DNA from: Desmodus rotundus
Lineage: Eukaryota; Chordata; Mammalia; Chiroptera; Phyllostomidae
Assembly (NCBI RefSeq): GCF_022682495.2
Contig: NC_071396.1
Location: forward strand, 20,705,735 to 20,769,734
Reading direction: 5' to 3'
DNA length: 64,000 nucleotides
Shown: positions 46,503 through 58,956 of the stretch, in pieces
Layout of the letters: every line of letters starts with the position of its first letter
Numbering within the stretch: the first letter of the stretch is position 1
Translations under genes and position numbers: made by a program
Notes under the pieces: model-generated
Seen by the model: the letters and a program-made list of their open reading frames with translations, nothing else
The model's database searches: none
Told to the model about the DNA's origin: nothing

Positions 46503-46623
46503 AATGAATCAAAATAGTACACATTATTTGTCACATCAGCAAAAAAACTACTTTTTGGTGTGCCACGGAATTTTAGTAATTAGTTTATGTGTGCCATGAG
46601 ATGAAAAAGGTTGAAAATCACTG
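46503..46623. mobile_element. Partial hAT element, same family as 16913-17174
   Basis: Right half only. 'tgtgtgccatgagatgaaaa' and the terminus 'ggttgaaaatcactg' match the complete copy. The left half is missing. Confidence 0.8.
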
Positions 46624-47672
46624 GTCTAGGTGAAGAAGAGGGCGCTACTGTTTTTGATTCTTTCCGTGGATTTAAGACACGTCTGTAACACCGTTAAGAA
46701 AGAAAAAAAAAAAAAGAACAATGTACTTACCATTGTGAATTGCCATTGATTGTAAAACACATTTTGATTCAAGATATTCAAATGTGTTAAAATATAGGCC
46801 TTAGCATCAATGTAATACATTAATTCAAAAGCCTAGAAGTGAACAAAGGCTTGAACAAATACAAAGAATCTGATATGTCTGCAGCTAGTGAATGGACAGA
46901 GAAACAGGTAATAAGGTTTCAGGAGGTAAAAGAACCAATCCCGGGTTTTGGGTTTAAGCGTAAAAGGAGGAGGAGGATGCCCTCTGCTGAGACAGAAGAG
47001 ACTTTGTAGCCACCAAGACATCTGTTTTAGATCCGTCTTACATATTTTAAGGGGCAATTACGAGAAGGCGGGGGAAAAGAGACTTAATATTCCTCTGAAA
47101 CTCAAAGCTTATGAAAAGGCTTTTGTCCCACGCCTATCAGGAGCCCGGGGAGCCCAGAAGCTGATAGCTGAAGAAATCGGATAAGGTCATACAAAATTTT
47201 ATGTCACAGCACGCTGTATCAGCACGGTTAGTAAACCGCTGCAGTGCCAGAGGACGCTTCCACACTGCTCATCCTGATAAAGAGAGATGGAATTGGCACG
47301 TCATCCACAAAGCCACGTTCCTTCGCGATTTACGGCCCAACTTCACAGACAAACTCTTTAGAGCGATACATTTCTCACTGGGGCCATTGGCCAGCACAGT
47401 GACAGTGTCGATATGGCATGTTTACTCCAAATGCCACAGCATGTACCACGTCATTTTAATGCTATGACCTTCCCAAAAGACGGGGTTGGGGGGGAACTGG
47501 AACTATGACCTTCAATCATATAGATCAGAAAACTGATGTCCGGCTCCTCGTGACGTGCGCAGGAGCTGGCAGAACCGGAAATTAGACCTGATCACGACAT
47601 TGCAGCCCTGGTCCTCGGCCCCACATGCTAAAGCCCTCGGTTATTTCTCTATTGTCATTGTCCCACCCCCAG
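46624..47672. other. Intergenic, no recognised feature
   Basis: Unique-looking, with an A-rich run at about 46698-46716. No gene or repeat supported. Confidence 0.55.
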
Positions 47673-47689
47673 GTGCTACATGTGTTTCT

Positions 47690-47899
47690 TTTTAAAAAAA
47701 AGATTTTATTTATTTATTTTTAGAGAGAGGAGAAGGGAGGGAGAAAGAGAGGGAGAGAAACTTCAATGTGTGGTTGCCTCTCGCATACCCCTCCTGGGGA
47801 CCTGGCCCACAACCCAGGCATGTGCCCTGACTGGGAATCAAACCTGTGACCCTTTGGTTCACAGGCCAACACTCAATCTACTGAGCCACACCAGTCAGG
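47690..47899 (-). mobile_element. VES-type bat SINE
   Basis: Minus-strand copy. Duplications GTGCTACATGTGTTTCT (47673-47689) and GTGCTACTTGTGTTTCT (47900-47916) differ at one base, so the insertion is rather young. Confidence 0.93.
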
Positions 47900-47916
47900 G
47901 TGCTACTTGTGTTTCT

Positions 47917-49419
47917 ATAGTGAGATCAAGGATTGTCCATCCCCATGCTTACTTTCTGAATGTATTTACTTTCTTAAGTACATTTTGCTAAATGCCTTCT
48001 GCTCACACAACCATAAGTGACAAAATACAAGCATGGCCAAGGCCACCGGCGCCCCAGAGTAATGAGGGCTGACACTGCGTTTTGGAAACAGATCAGCCTT
48101 GGTCTTTGAAAGGTGTTGGAAAAAAAGGTTAACTGATCCCGCCCGCTCTCTGCCTCCACATACTCTGTCCCAGAATATATCATCTCCCTGCCCTCCAGGA
48201 AGTGTTCCAGTGTTTATTTTTCAGGAAAGAGGAAGAGAAAGTGCTTTTTCACACATTAATGAACATTAAGCCAATGGTTTTAAAGTCTGGCTAATAATTA
48301 GACATCCTTGGAGAGCTTTTGAATAACATGGTTCCTGTATTTTTACTATATTGAAATCTCCGTATTTATTAAATTAGACTCTCTGGGGGTGGGGTTAGAT
48401 GGAGAAATTTGACTATTTCTACGGTCCAAGGTAATTCTGATGGGTACCCTTTGGGGGAGGGCAGCTTGGAGCGGCCCTCCCAAAATGATGTGGCCGTTCC
48501 CTGGAGTAAGCCCTCCACCCTCCTCCCTCTCTCACCTCTCACAGACCCCTAGAGACCAAATCATCCCCTTGTTCCCATAAATTATCAACTCTTCTCCTTC
48601 ACTGGCTCCTCTCAACCTAATTGGGAATCTAGAGCCCTGGTCCTACGGAACCAGAATCGCTGGGAGATGGCCTGAGAGTCTGGCCTGTGAGCATATGTTT
48701 TAGGTGAGAACTTCCCAGCAGCATGCTACAAGTGAGTGAAACAAGATAGAGATGCTCCCGGCTTCCTAGTGGCCAGTGCAAAGGCAGCCACAGGCCCTGG
48801 GCTGGTGGCGGTCCTCCTGAGTGAATACTGTACCCGCGTGTCCCAGGTGCCTTCCCAATGGGTCGTTTCCGTGGATGCCAAGGGGTGACAAAGCTTAGGA
48901 GGTGCTGTCCTAGGCGATCTGTAGGCACAGTCCAGCTGAGGACAGACCACTGCCTCATGCTGGTATCTCCTGTCCCCCCATCTGGGCCAGCGTCTTTCCT
49001 CTCCACCCCGCAGACTCGGCTAGGGCCGCCTCTCCACCCATAGCTCCTGCTCCCTCGGCCACAGACCTGCCTAGCCCTTGCATCTGAGGCCCACAGCCAC
49101 TGCTCAACTGCCTCGTGGCCACGCACTGTTAAATGGCCCAAGGGCCCCTCAAAACCGTTCTGTTCCAGGCGCAGGACAGACGATAAATCTCTGTGTGTCC
49201 TGAACCAACTCCTCCTCCCTCCCCGCAGTCTGATGAAGAAGTGCTTTAACTGTAGCGGTTGGCCTGACACTTGTCCCCCGCTAGGGGGTAAAGTTATGGC
49301 AGGGACTTTATTTCTGCTCCTTTAATCCACCTGGGTACTGTCTCCTTACTTTCCACATAAAAGATTCTCATTAAGCAGTAGGTCCCCCCTGAATCATTTG
49401 GGAGGTAGCTTACGGAATC
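47917..49419. other. Intergenic, no recognised feature
   Basis: A 213-codon minus-strand frame at 48629-49270 has no recognisable domain and no repeat origin; its status is open but probably chance. Confidence 0.5.
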
Positions 49420-49620
49420 AATCAGACAGGAGTTGGTTCGAATTAGTTCTGCCACCTGAGTAGCTATGTGACTTTAGACAAGTTACTCGATTTTTATTAC
49501 AATTAAGTTATTTTTTTCTACCTGAATATTGAGACAAGATAATTCATTTCATCGAGTTGCTGTGGAATAGCTCACAAAATACCTCGCCAAAATGCCAGGC
49601 ACACGGAAGGCCAATCATCA
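49420..49620 (+). mobile_element. MIR SINE
   Basis: Contains 'agttctgccacctgagtagc', 'tatgtgactttagacaagtt' and 'aaaatgccaggcacacggaa', MIR landmarks in order. Confidence 0.7.
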
Positions 49621-49689
49621 TTCGTGCCCTCTCCTAACATTCACCTGTGAGGCGGGCCGTCAGCAGCTACCCCACGGGAGAGAGAACCA

Positions 49690-49850
49690 AGACAGACTGC
49701 CGATAAAACAGCCCCTCTGTCATCTGGGGTGATGCCTATCTTATGGGGTCCGTGCAAGGATTAAACAAGACAACATACGAACACTATCTAGACAGGCCTG
49801 GCACACACAAGTGTCCCCCTAAATACAAGCTCTGTGGGGGCACATTCGCT
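49690..49850 (+). mobile_element. MIR SINE
   Basis: Contains 'gtgcaaggattaaacaagac' and 'caggcctggcacacacaagt', MIR 3' half. Confidence 0.6.
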
Positions 49851-51354
49851 GATGTGTCCCGAGTTCCTGGAGTCACGCCTGTTGAATTGTAGGAACGCAA
49901 GAAATATCTGCTGATAAAATAAACGTTAGTTCTCTTCCCTCGTTTCCACTTTTTTACTCATTTTGAACAAAGCATTAAGAAGTTTATGCTTCCCAGCTAT
50001 CCTTCCTGTCCCGGGCATATAAGTTCAGTTCGCTGTTGCAGAACCAAGAAATAAGGTAGGATTAGACAAGGCTCCTGTTCAATGGCCTAACAAAATCCTG
50101 TAAGAGCAAAATATAAAAACCCGTCTGGGAGAAGGATGCGGTGTGAGACGTAGCCGAACCGCAGGGGATAAGAGCAAACACTGACTGAGCAGCATTATTT
50201 CAGGGGAGCAGCTCTGAGACAACAACAGAAGAATCTAGAAATGAACGTCACGTTGGTACAGAGCAGGTGGTGGGTAGCAAGGAGGAGGGGAGGAGAGAGA
50301 ATTAGAAACAGCAGGGATGGAGCCTAACCTGGCACAGCCCAGGCTCAGGGGGCAGCTGGCACCGGGCGAGGGCCAGGCTGTCCGAACGCCGGCTGAGAGC
50401 AGTTGGGAAAAAAGGGCACCGTGTTGGCGATAAAGAGCGAGTGAGCAGAATGAGCAGCGGCAGCAAACTAATCAGATGGCGGGACGCCGGGTCCAGGGCC
50501 CTTCACTCCTGCGTGCGCCCATTCAACAGTAAGGCGGGGAGTCCTTACATTGTGGGTGGCCCGTGCCAGGTACGGGACCCGGAACTTGGCTGACATGGCA
50601 TATAGTTGAAGGTTTTACATGGTTCATTCTTTGCCCCTCCCCCCAACAGCATGCCGGCATTTCCCTAAAAACCTAGCAGGAATAAACAAGCAATTACTGA
50701 CTGTGGTTCTTCTGGGCTACAAATGCTAAGCAGCTTCTGTGGGAGTTGTGGGAGCTCCGACTGGGGGAGCACGAGGACCCCACAGGATGGCTCTGTGTCA
50801 GTAGGCGGGGTCTACAGGTGCCTCCGGTCTTGTGGGAGGGGTCACAGCTGAGGGGTGCCTGCGCCCCCCACACGAGGAAGGCAGAGTTTTGTCCATGCAT
50901 GGTGAAGGAGAACACGCAGCCTACTGACCCTCAGTTTTGAAAGAAAATACATAAAAAAATAGTATTGCTGTCAGAAAGTGAGTCTTGCTTTGCAAGAGAA
51001 CCTGTCGGCTAAGTGTTTATATCTATATTTGTCTATTTATTGGGGCAGAAAGCACGAGCTCTCTGGACAACAGAACAGTTACTCACGGAGCACCTTGGCA
51101 GTCCTTGTTCCCACGCCTCAGCTTCCCAAGTATCTTAGTTTTTCCCTAAGTGTCTCTCTGTTCTATTGACGAATGTGTCTAGCCCTCTATCAGTACCCCC
51201 CGATTTTGACTACCTATACAATAAATTTTAATTTAATTTTTATAAAGTTTAACAGACGTTGTTTAGAACTAGCAAAAACTAAAACTGTTACTACCCATGG
51301 GATGAAGAAGTTCCTTCCTTTTTAAAAACCGAACAACGTTCTACCGTATACGCA
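49851..51354. other. Intergenic, no recognised feature
   Basis: Purine-rich around 50270-50310. No gene or repeat was supported. Confidence 0.55.
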
Positions 51355-51910
51355 GGCCACATGTTGTTTAACCACTCCCCCGCTGATAAACATTTTAATT
51401 GTTTTTGGCTGTTGTGACAAGGCCGCTAATGAACATGGACCTATTCAACTCCCTACTTTCAGTTCCTCTGGTGTAAACCCAGAAATTGAATTCCTGGATC
51501 ATGCAGAAATTTTGTTTAATTTGGGGGGGATCTGCCATATATTAGTAACCACAGTGGGGGCACCATTCTACATTCCCACCTGTAGTTCACAGGGGGCTAC
51601 AGTTTCCCCGCATCCTCATCAACTCTGCTGTTTCCTGTGGGCTTGGGGGGTCGCCATTCTAACGGGTTTGAAGTAGTATCTCATTGTGGTTTTGTTGCGG
51701 TTTTTCTAATGGTTACTGAACATCCTTCTGTGTGCTTATTGGCTGTTTGTATAGCATCTTCTTAGGGAAGTAGGGAAATGTCTACTCAAGTCCTCTACCC
51801 ATATTTTACCTGGGTCGTTGCTGAGTTGTACTTCTTTATACATTCTGACAATTAATTCCTTATCGGATATGTCATATGCAAATATTTTCAGATTCTTCTG
51901 AGTTGATTTT
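51355..51910 (-). mobile_element. LINE-1 ORF2 3' part
   Basis: Plus strand shows the complement of the ORF2 end, with 'gtagtatctcattgtggttt' and 'tggttactgaacatccttct'. It lacks intact frames. Confidence 0.65.
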
Positions 51911-53321
51911 AGATACGATGCCCAGGGTTAGAGTTAGTGGCAGGAATAGGGAAAGGTACCTCTACTTCATCTTCTTGGATGCAGAATTCTGAGTTTACCT
52001 TGATTTGCTAAGACATGAGGTCTTCATTATTCCCACCACAAAAAAGAAGTAATTCTGTAACGGGGCAGAAGTGCTAGCTAACGATGCAACAGCAACCATA
52101 TTGTAAAACGTAAAAGCATAGGATCAACATGTTCTACCCCTTAAACTTGGTCAAATGCATTTCAGTTGGAAAAAATGGGAAGGGAAAGCGAAGCTGGGGA
52201 TGAGGGAAATGAAACCTGAATGGTGAGACTGGCGGCCCGAGGCCCCCTGGGAGGCTGTGGCAAAGCCTGCAAAGATTCACTGTCTTGGGGCCAGCCTCAT
52301 TTTAAATCAAGTCACCCACGTCATTGTCAAAGTGTCAGAACTTCTCAGTGGGTGGTGAGACGGCTATCTGTGATGAAAAGTAACTCACATCAAAGGTTTG
52401 GAGGAAGCAAGTACTAAATGGATTTCATCCATGTTTGAGAAATCAGGTTCACGGCTCATGTTCTATTGCATCAGAAGCCAAGGTAGAGGGGCTGTAGGCA
52501 GGTCATGTGGGGGAGTGCTCCAGCACCCCAGAGACCCCCACTGCCCCGGTGTCCGCCCTGGGCTAACCTCTCAGCTTCCTCTCAGCCATAGCACCCCCTC
52601 CCCGCCTTGGGTCCCCTTCGGCTGGACACAGGAGCTGAGTTAAGGGAGGGACCGTGGCAGCCCTGCCCCTGAACCTCTGGGCTGCAGAGATAATCGGCAG
52701 TGACCAGAGTGTTTGGAGTCCCCTCCATTAGCCAACAAATCGAATTCAGAGCTGCCAGGACCCCAGGTTTCCAGGGTAATGAGGAGCTGAGCTTACAGAC
52801 TCCCCTTCTGTGAGGCCCGTTGGCAGATGCCGCAGCCACTCCAAGTCTCGCCCTGGAACGCGACCGTGTGGTTTCCGGAGCTGACAGGTGAACACTCGAA
52901 CCTTCCTTTGCATCACACGTGGCGTTCTTCTCCGGAGGAAAGGACGGCGGCTTACGGTGCTTGGACCGCCGCACAGAACAGTGTCTGGCCTGCTGAGGGA
53001 CAGAGAGGGGCCGGGAGGGGAAACCCCCCCGCAGGGCATCAGGGTCTCGCCGAGGCTGGTGGGCGTGGGAAGCCATCGCCCACCCTGTCCTTAAACGGCA
53101 GCCGCTCCTTCTTACACGGAGGTAATGTTCTCAGATTCTAGTTACATCACAAAATTTTGGCCACCAAAGGTAGGCTTCTATTTAAATAGGTTAGTAAACA
53201 TACCCTACGGGTATTCATTGACATTTTTATTGTTTTCTCCTGGAAAGACTCTCATTGCAGAGAGAAGTTTGAACGGTCCAGGGGTCAGGGGTCAGAGGTC
53301 AGCTCGGAAACATCGCAAATG
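51911..53321. other. Upstream flank of the CpG island
   Basis: GC content rises from 52500 toward the island. No exon or repeat recognised. Confidence 0.5.
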
Positions 53322-53347
53322 CCCCCCCCCCCCCCCCCCCCCCCCCC
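53322..53347. repeat. Poly-C run of 26
   Basis: Twenty-six uninterrupted C on the plus strand, directly upstream of the CpG island. The G-rich complement could form quadruplex structures, and the length is likely to be polymorphic or imprecisely sequenced. Confidence 0.95.
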
Positions 53348-53499
53348 GCCCCAGAGGAGAACCCCTGCAGAGTTTTCATTCCTTTCCGGGCAGGAGCAGA
53401 GCCGGAAGCCCTAAAAAGTCAGATTCTGCTTCTCCGGCTTTGAGACGGTGAGACGGCCACACCACCAGTGCCGCTGAAGGGAAGGGGCTCTCAGGCCCA

Positions 53500-54860
53500 G
53501 CGTCCGCCAGCTTCCCCGCGGGACTGAGGTCTCCCGGGAGGGGCAGGAGGGAGCCGCTCCTAGCCCGTGGCCCCCACGAACACGCAGTGGGATCTGCCAC
53601 CTCCCTGGGACGCAGAGCAGACGTCCCCGCCCGTCTTATCCCCGCGGGGCTCTCCGCGCTCCCTCCCGGGACCGTCCCCAGCAACTCCGCACCTGGCAAG
53701 TGGTGGGCTCTGGAGCCAGCGCTTCTGCTCGAAGGCGCCCAGCTGGCCTTGACCTTGCCCCGGGCCTGCCCCCTCCCGACTCCCTTCTCCAGGACCTGCC
53801 CGAGCCAGTGGAGCCGGCACGGGCTGGGGGCTGGACGGGCCTGCGCCGCCCTGGGGAGCCGGACCGAAGCCCCGGGCGGCCGGGCTGCGCGGCTCCGCGA
53901 TGGCCCAGCCCCGGCCACAGGCGAACCAGCCCTGCGCTCCCCGCCACGGGGGGCAGGGCCTCTCGGACACGGGTCAGGCCGCCGGTCCTCACAGCGGTCC
54001 CCACGCCCCCGAAGTTTCCGTTATCTGCGGTCAACCTCCGCCAGAAAATACCACCCGGAAAACTGCCGAAATAAGCGATGGAAGCTTTGAATCGCGCAGG
54101 TGCTGCTCGGAGTCGCGGGACGAAAACTCGCGAGTCTCCCCGGATTTGTGCGGAGTCTCCGGGCCGCGTCGCGCCCACCTGTGTGGGGTGACCCGGGGGG
54201 CGACCCGGGGGGCGGTCTCGCCGTCCCAGCGCCTGCGTTCAAGTCCCACTCCTTTCCCCCGACCGCGGCCCGAGGCCCGAGAGCAGCGCGACCGCACCGC
54301 GGCGGCGCCGCAGAGGAGGGACGGGGCTCCCCGAAAGTGCCAGGGCGCGTGCAGAGAGTACGACGGTCCCAGAGAGAGACCGAGGCCACATTAACGTAAC
54401 TTGTATTACGGCGTGTTATTGTTCTACTACTGTTGTCAGCCCCTTACTGGGCCCGGTTCATAAATGGACTTTATCCTGGAACGCATGTCCAGGAAACAAC
54501 AGTATGCAGGGGGTGTCCGACCGCCCGTGGTTTGAGGCTCCCGCCGGGGGTCTTGGAACTTTCCCTCCGCGGGTAAGGAGGGACGACCGTGTCGGCCGGA
54601 AAGTTCGTAGAACGAAGGCGAGCGGAATAAATGAAGTTGCCGTGCCAGCCCCGCCGACTGATAACGGTGCCGTTGGGCGACGGGTGCCTGAGGCTCTGCC
54701 AGGTTGGGGACGCAAACCCCTGCCCGTGGCAGTGCTGTGGCTGCGCGCTCCGGTGGTGCAAACTCTGACTGCAGGCGACCAGCAGCAGAGACCCCCCCTC
54801 CCCCCCAGCACTCGGAGGATCCAGTTGTCACTCCGCGGCCGGCCCAGGGCGCAGTCACAG
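53500..54860. promoter_or_regulatory. CpG island, no gene assigned
   Basis: About 1.35 kb of GC-rich sequence with unsuppressed CpG (for example 53860-53905, 54110-54215 and 54270-54315), unlike the CpG-poor sequence on both sides. It is not a SINE or a recognised LINE promoter. A strong splice-donor-like GGGTAAGG sits at 54569-54576 on the plus strand. The island lies about 3.1 kb beyond the inferred KCNK1 polyadenylation region. It may be a promoter for an unannotated or non-coding transcript, or an intragenic or orphan island. Open frames inside it run in several frames on both strands, as expected from GC content, and none matches a known family. Confidence 0.65.
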
Positions 54861-55294
54861 GTGGAGAGAGCCTGCGGACCTGGGGCTCTGCCTTTGGAGG
54901 GTCCTGGGGCGTGTCTGGGGTTAAATGGGCTCCCTCTTTATGGTTCATTTAAAGCACAGGAGTGGGGATTAGGGCGCCGGCAAGGAGCAACAGGGAGCAA
55001 CAGGGTCCCTCAAGTGGTCGGTTATGTAGGCTGCCCAGGGCTTTCTAAAGAGGGGAAGTTAGGGGTATCCTAACCCCTTATCTGGCCGTTTGCCAGTAGT
55101 CGTGTTTGTTATTTATTTATTTTTTGCATGTGCCACTGGAGACCTGTTGAAAGTGGGCTACCACCGACTTTGAGAACTGGGTGGCAATGCTCTCCTCCAC
55201 CTTCTGGGGTTTGGGAAACCTGTTTGGGAAACCTGGGGTTTGGGAAACCAGAGCAGTGATTTTACTGAAAGTGTGTGCCATACCTGTAAGTACT

Positions 55295-55495
55295 TTTTTT
55301 TTTTTAAACTTTTATTTTTAGAGAAGGGAAAGGAGGGAGAAAGAGAGGGAGAGAAACATCAATGTGTGGTTGCCTCACGCACCCCCACTGGGACCTGGCC
55401 TGCAGCCCAGGCATGTGTCCTGACTGGGAATCGAACTAGAGACCCTCTGGTTCACAGCCCATGCTCAATCCACTCAGCCACACCAGCTAGGGCCC
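55295..55495 (-). mobile_element. VES-type bat SINE
   Basis: Minus-strand copy with complete head. Imperfect duplications TACCTGTAAGTACT (55281-55294) and TACCTCTAAGTTCT (55496-55509). Confidence 0.9.
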
Positions 55496-55509
55496 TACCT
55501 CTAAGTTCT

Positions 55510-57989
55510 GAGTGAAGCAAAGAGGGGGCTCACATCTTCTTAAAGGTGCTTTACTGCGAGGCTGTGAAAAATCCTTAGAAGCACATTTGTCAACAAGGCT
55601 GGCTTCCTGACTGCGTTCAAAAGCTGACGTTGCCTAGGTGGGTGAGATTTCTGGAACACTGTCTTCAGCAAACAATTTCATGTGTTCCTTCACATAAGAG
55701 GCTTAAACGTACCAAGTTTCCATAAAGTAAAACTCTTGGAGAATCATCCATCACTTTTGGGGGAAACTAAATGTACTAAAAAGACAGATTTAAAGTTTTA
55801 CTAGGCAGAGTGAAATAAAGTAAAGGATAAATACTATTATTATTTCAACTTCAGCTTTCTAACGAAGTTTTAATTCTAAATTTGCCAAGAATGATCTGCT
55901 TGGCCATGAAACTGACCCCAAAAGTGCGACCTTCCTGACTTGAGATGTCAGCGGGGATCACAGGTCTCCTCAGCATCCCGGCTCCCACGGCGACGAGTCA
56001 CAGAATGAGTGCACCACGTGACAGGCAGGAAGCCCTGCTTGCTGATTTCCGAATAAGCGACAGCCCATGAGCATCTTCTCGTGCACGCTTACGCCAAGTT
56101 AAAATGAACACTTATTTGGAGCAAGTATTAGATGCTTTAATAAGAAGTCAGTGTGCTATTGACAACTTCAAAGGGTTAAAAAGGCTTTGCATTTACCTAA
56201 TCAGTTATCTGGAGGTCTGTCTGCCCATTTATAAATATCCCCACCTTCATTTCCCAAAAAGCACAGGAGGCTGGTGTGTAGAGAGTATGGGTGTGACTGT
56301 ATTCCAGGCGAAGATGTAACTCCATATCTTAGTAACCTGATCATTCCCAGTATTCCTGAAGTTCCTTATTGATCTGTACAGAAAACTTCCCTTTTACTCC
56401 CATTCACCTTCAACTTCTGAACAAACCTCTTTCCAATCTCTTGGGGGCATGATAACGATCAAGAGAAACCAGTTCCGTAAATGGCGTCACCTGGGCCACT
56501 GTGCCCCGCGGATTCCCTTTGCCAGATTCCAGTGCCCAGTCCCTCTAAGTTCTGAAAGGCTGAGATTGCTTCCTCTGAGATACTGTTCTCCCCTCACAGG
56601 AGTGTCTGTTGCTCCAAATGAACACACCTATGGGACAGGTGGGAGTTCAAACTCACACATGGTAGCACACTCCTTGGACGACCCTGATTTCTGCTGCTTC
56701 TCTGTCCTCCGGGCATTCCGTAGGGCTCTGAGGAACTCTGTTTAGAACATTCCTGCCCAACAGTGGCTCCTTCTCATCATTCAGATCTCTTTCTGTGGTC
56801 CACTGACTTACCTCCAAGGAGAGGGCCCAGCGTCCATCCTGGTCGATGCCTGTCCCTCAGGACCACAGGGCAGCGTCTGTCCCTTGGCGGATGACAAAGT
56901 CCAGGGACGACACTCCCTTACATTTAGAAGCTGACAGCGTGTGGGAAGCAAAACTTGCTCCAAGCTGTAAGCTTGTGTACCTCACCCTTCACATTAAAAA
57001 CAACAGAACCAGTGTGAAGGGCACTAAGGCACGGTGTATCCCCTGCAGACTCATGAAAGCTTTGAGAAGTCAGGTCTACACTTGGCTGCTACCGCCATCC
57101 CCACGCGGCCCGTTTCCTGGAGGCTCGGTCACATGCGTAAGATCTGCACTCCCCTCTCGTGGGGGCAGGCCAGCCATTCCTCCTGCACTAAGTGGAAAAT
57201 GACGACAGCCCTGCTGTAACCACCGCTTCCGTGACTTGCATTTTCCTGGGCTGGGCACCGTTCCCAGCGCTGTGATCACTGAACTTTCCGGACCATCCTG
57301 TCCACAACGCACTGCCCTGTTCGAAGGCGCCTCCCTTCCACTGCTCGACTGACTCCCTGCCCCGCTGAGGACTGACTTGCGCAATGGAATGGAGAGACAA
57401 CTGTGCTCACAGGGCAGTGGAACCTGGGCGTGGGGGGGGGGGGGGTTGGGGAGGAACCAAGGACCCGACTGCAATTCATCACAGGGGGGCCCTGCCAAGG
57501 ACAGCTCAGCGCAGGAACCCGGAGCAGCGCGGGGGCTGTGCAGCCAGGGAAGTCCTGACCTGCTTCGCTGCTCACACAGGATGGCATTTTAGACGACTCA
57601 CAAGGGCCCTGCTGTAAGCCAGGGCATCCGGTGTCTGAAGGCTGAACCAGCGGTGACAGAGCAGGGCGGGGACCAGTGCTCGGAGTTGGGGGGGGCACAT
57701 GACGATGCAGCACAGGTTCTGAGTGGTCCCAAGGGGAGGCCCTGTAGCCGGCTGGGCTCATAAGCAAGGGATAAGTTCTAGCAACACCTCCCACCCCATC
57801 TGTGGGGCAGCCCTGTGAGAAGTGAGGCGAGGTCAGCGGTCACTGGGCGTTCCTTATCACACAGGGTCTGTCTGATTTTCTCTCCTGAATCATGTCCTGG
57901 CACATCACTGACATATTGCCTTTATGGTTTCTACAAAGGAGTTCATACATGTAACCCACATGGAAGAAAACTTTTCTTGAAATATTAAA
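55510..57989. other. Between CpG island and KCNK1 3' end
   Basis: Unique-looking sequence with a 14-G run at 57432. No supported exon, RNA or repeat. Confidence 0.55.
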
Positions 57990-58956
57990 GTGCAAGATTG
58001 CAACCAGCTATAACTTTTATTTATTTCCACTTATAAATTTAAAAATTCTCGGGTAAATTTGACAACCTCTTCATCTGGGGCTTCCACGGTCGCATTCTGC
58101 TCTGTAGTCTAGGTGACAGCAAATCACGATGCTCTTTCAGAGCAAACATCTCAACCCAGTTTACGAATTGTATTCTACATGGCGTGTCCACCTCCAGAGA
58201 AATGCTTACGGACATTCGAGACATCTGATATCGCACTGTTTATTGCAAGAGGGTAGAAACATTTATTGTAGCAGAATACTATTGGCATTTGCTTCTCACT
58301 ATATTACTCTCTTACTTTAGCAACTCTCGATTCTTAAGTATAAAGAGAAATCAAGAGAAAAAATATCTATAATCTTGGGTTAAGAAGTTTGCTGAGATCT
58401 GGTGACCTGAACTGTATGTACAGGATATAAACATATTTATATTTTCTAGGTATACGGTTAATGGTTGGTTACCTATGCATTATAAATAGTAGGTTTAACT
58501 TAGGTTCTACAAAAATAATCATTTGGATGGGCACATGCAAACCAGTACACATCAACTTACTTATAAAACAAATCTCTATGCTTTTATTTGCTTTTAAATA
58601 TAAATGTTGCTATTTAGCCATCAGCTGAATGATTTCAATGCAAACCCCAAAGTCCCCAATGTAAAGTATAAAATCTGCTTCTATCCACAGCAGCGCACCA
58701 CCTCAGGTACTCTTCGCCTACCAGCAAGTCTAGATAGTTCTGTCGCATGTGAATTACAGGTACATATCTCATTAGACAGTCCTCCAGAGTAAAAGCTTCC
58801 TTTGTTTCATTTTGCTTTGTTTTGTTTTTAACATCACAAACAGTAGATATTCGTTAAAATATCATGTTGGCTTTCACAGGGTCATAAACATAACCGAAGC
58901 AAAGCCCCTCGCTCGGGGCCTGACCCGGCGCCCCAGGACAGAGCCCTGCGTGAGGC
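57990..58956 (-). other. KCNK1: KCNK1 3' untranslated region
   Basis: Stretch downstream of the KCNK1 stop codon on the minus strand. It is AT-rich, has no inserted SINE, and ends near a strong tandem polyadenylation signal (minus strand AATAAATAAAAG at 58014-58025), so cleavage is expected near 57990-58005. The resulting UTR of about 0.95 kb fits a single-terminator KCNK1 mRNA. Weaker AATAAA-like signals on the minus strand near 58239, 58262 and 58575 could give shorter forms. The exact end is inferred. Confidence 0.6.
58014..58025 (-). terminator. Probable KCNK1 polyadenylation signal
   Basis: The minus strand reads AATAAATAAAAG, two overlapping canonical hexamers, about 930 bases after the KCNK1 stop. 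No other hexamer doublet was seen between the stop codon and this point. Confidence 0.6.

Noticed and set aside
48629..49270. 213-codon minus-strand frame
   Set aside because: No recognisable domain, repeat origin or codon-phase signal; kept only as unassigned sequence.
53376..54399. Many long frames on both strands in the CpG island
   Set aside because: High GC lowers stop frequency. Frames overlap on both strands, share no family signature and could not be tied to splice partners.
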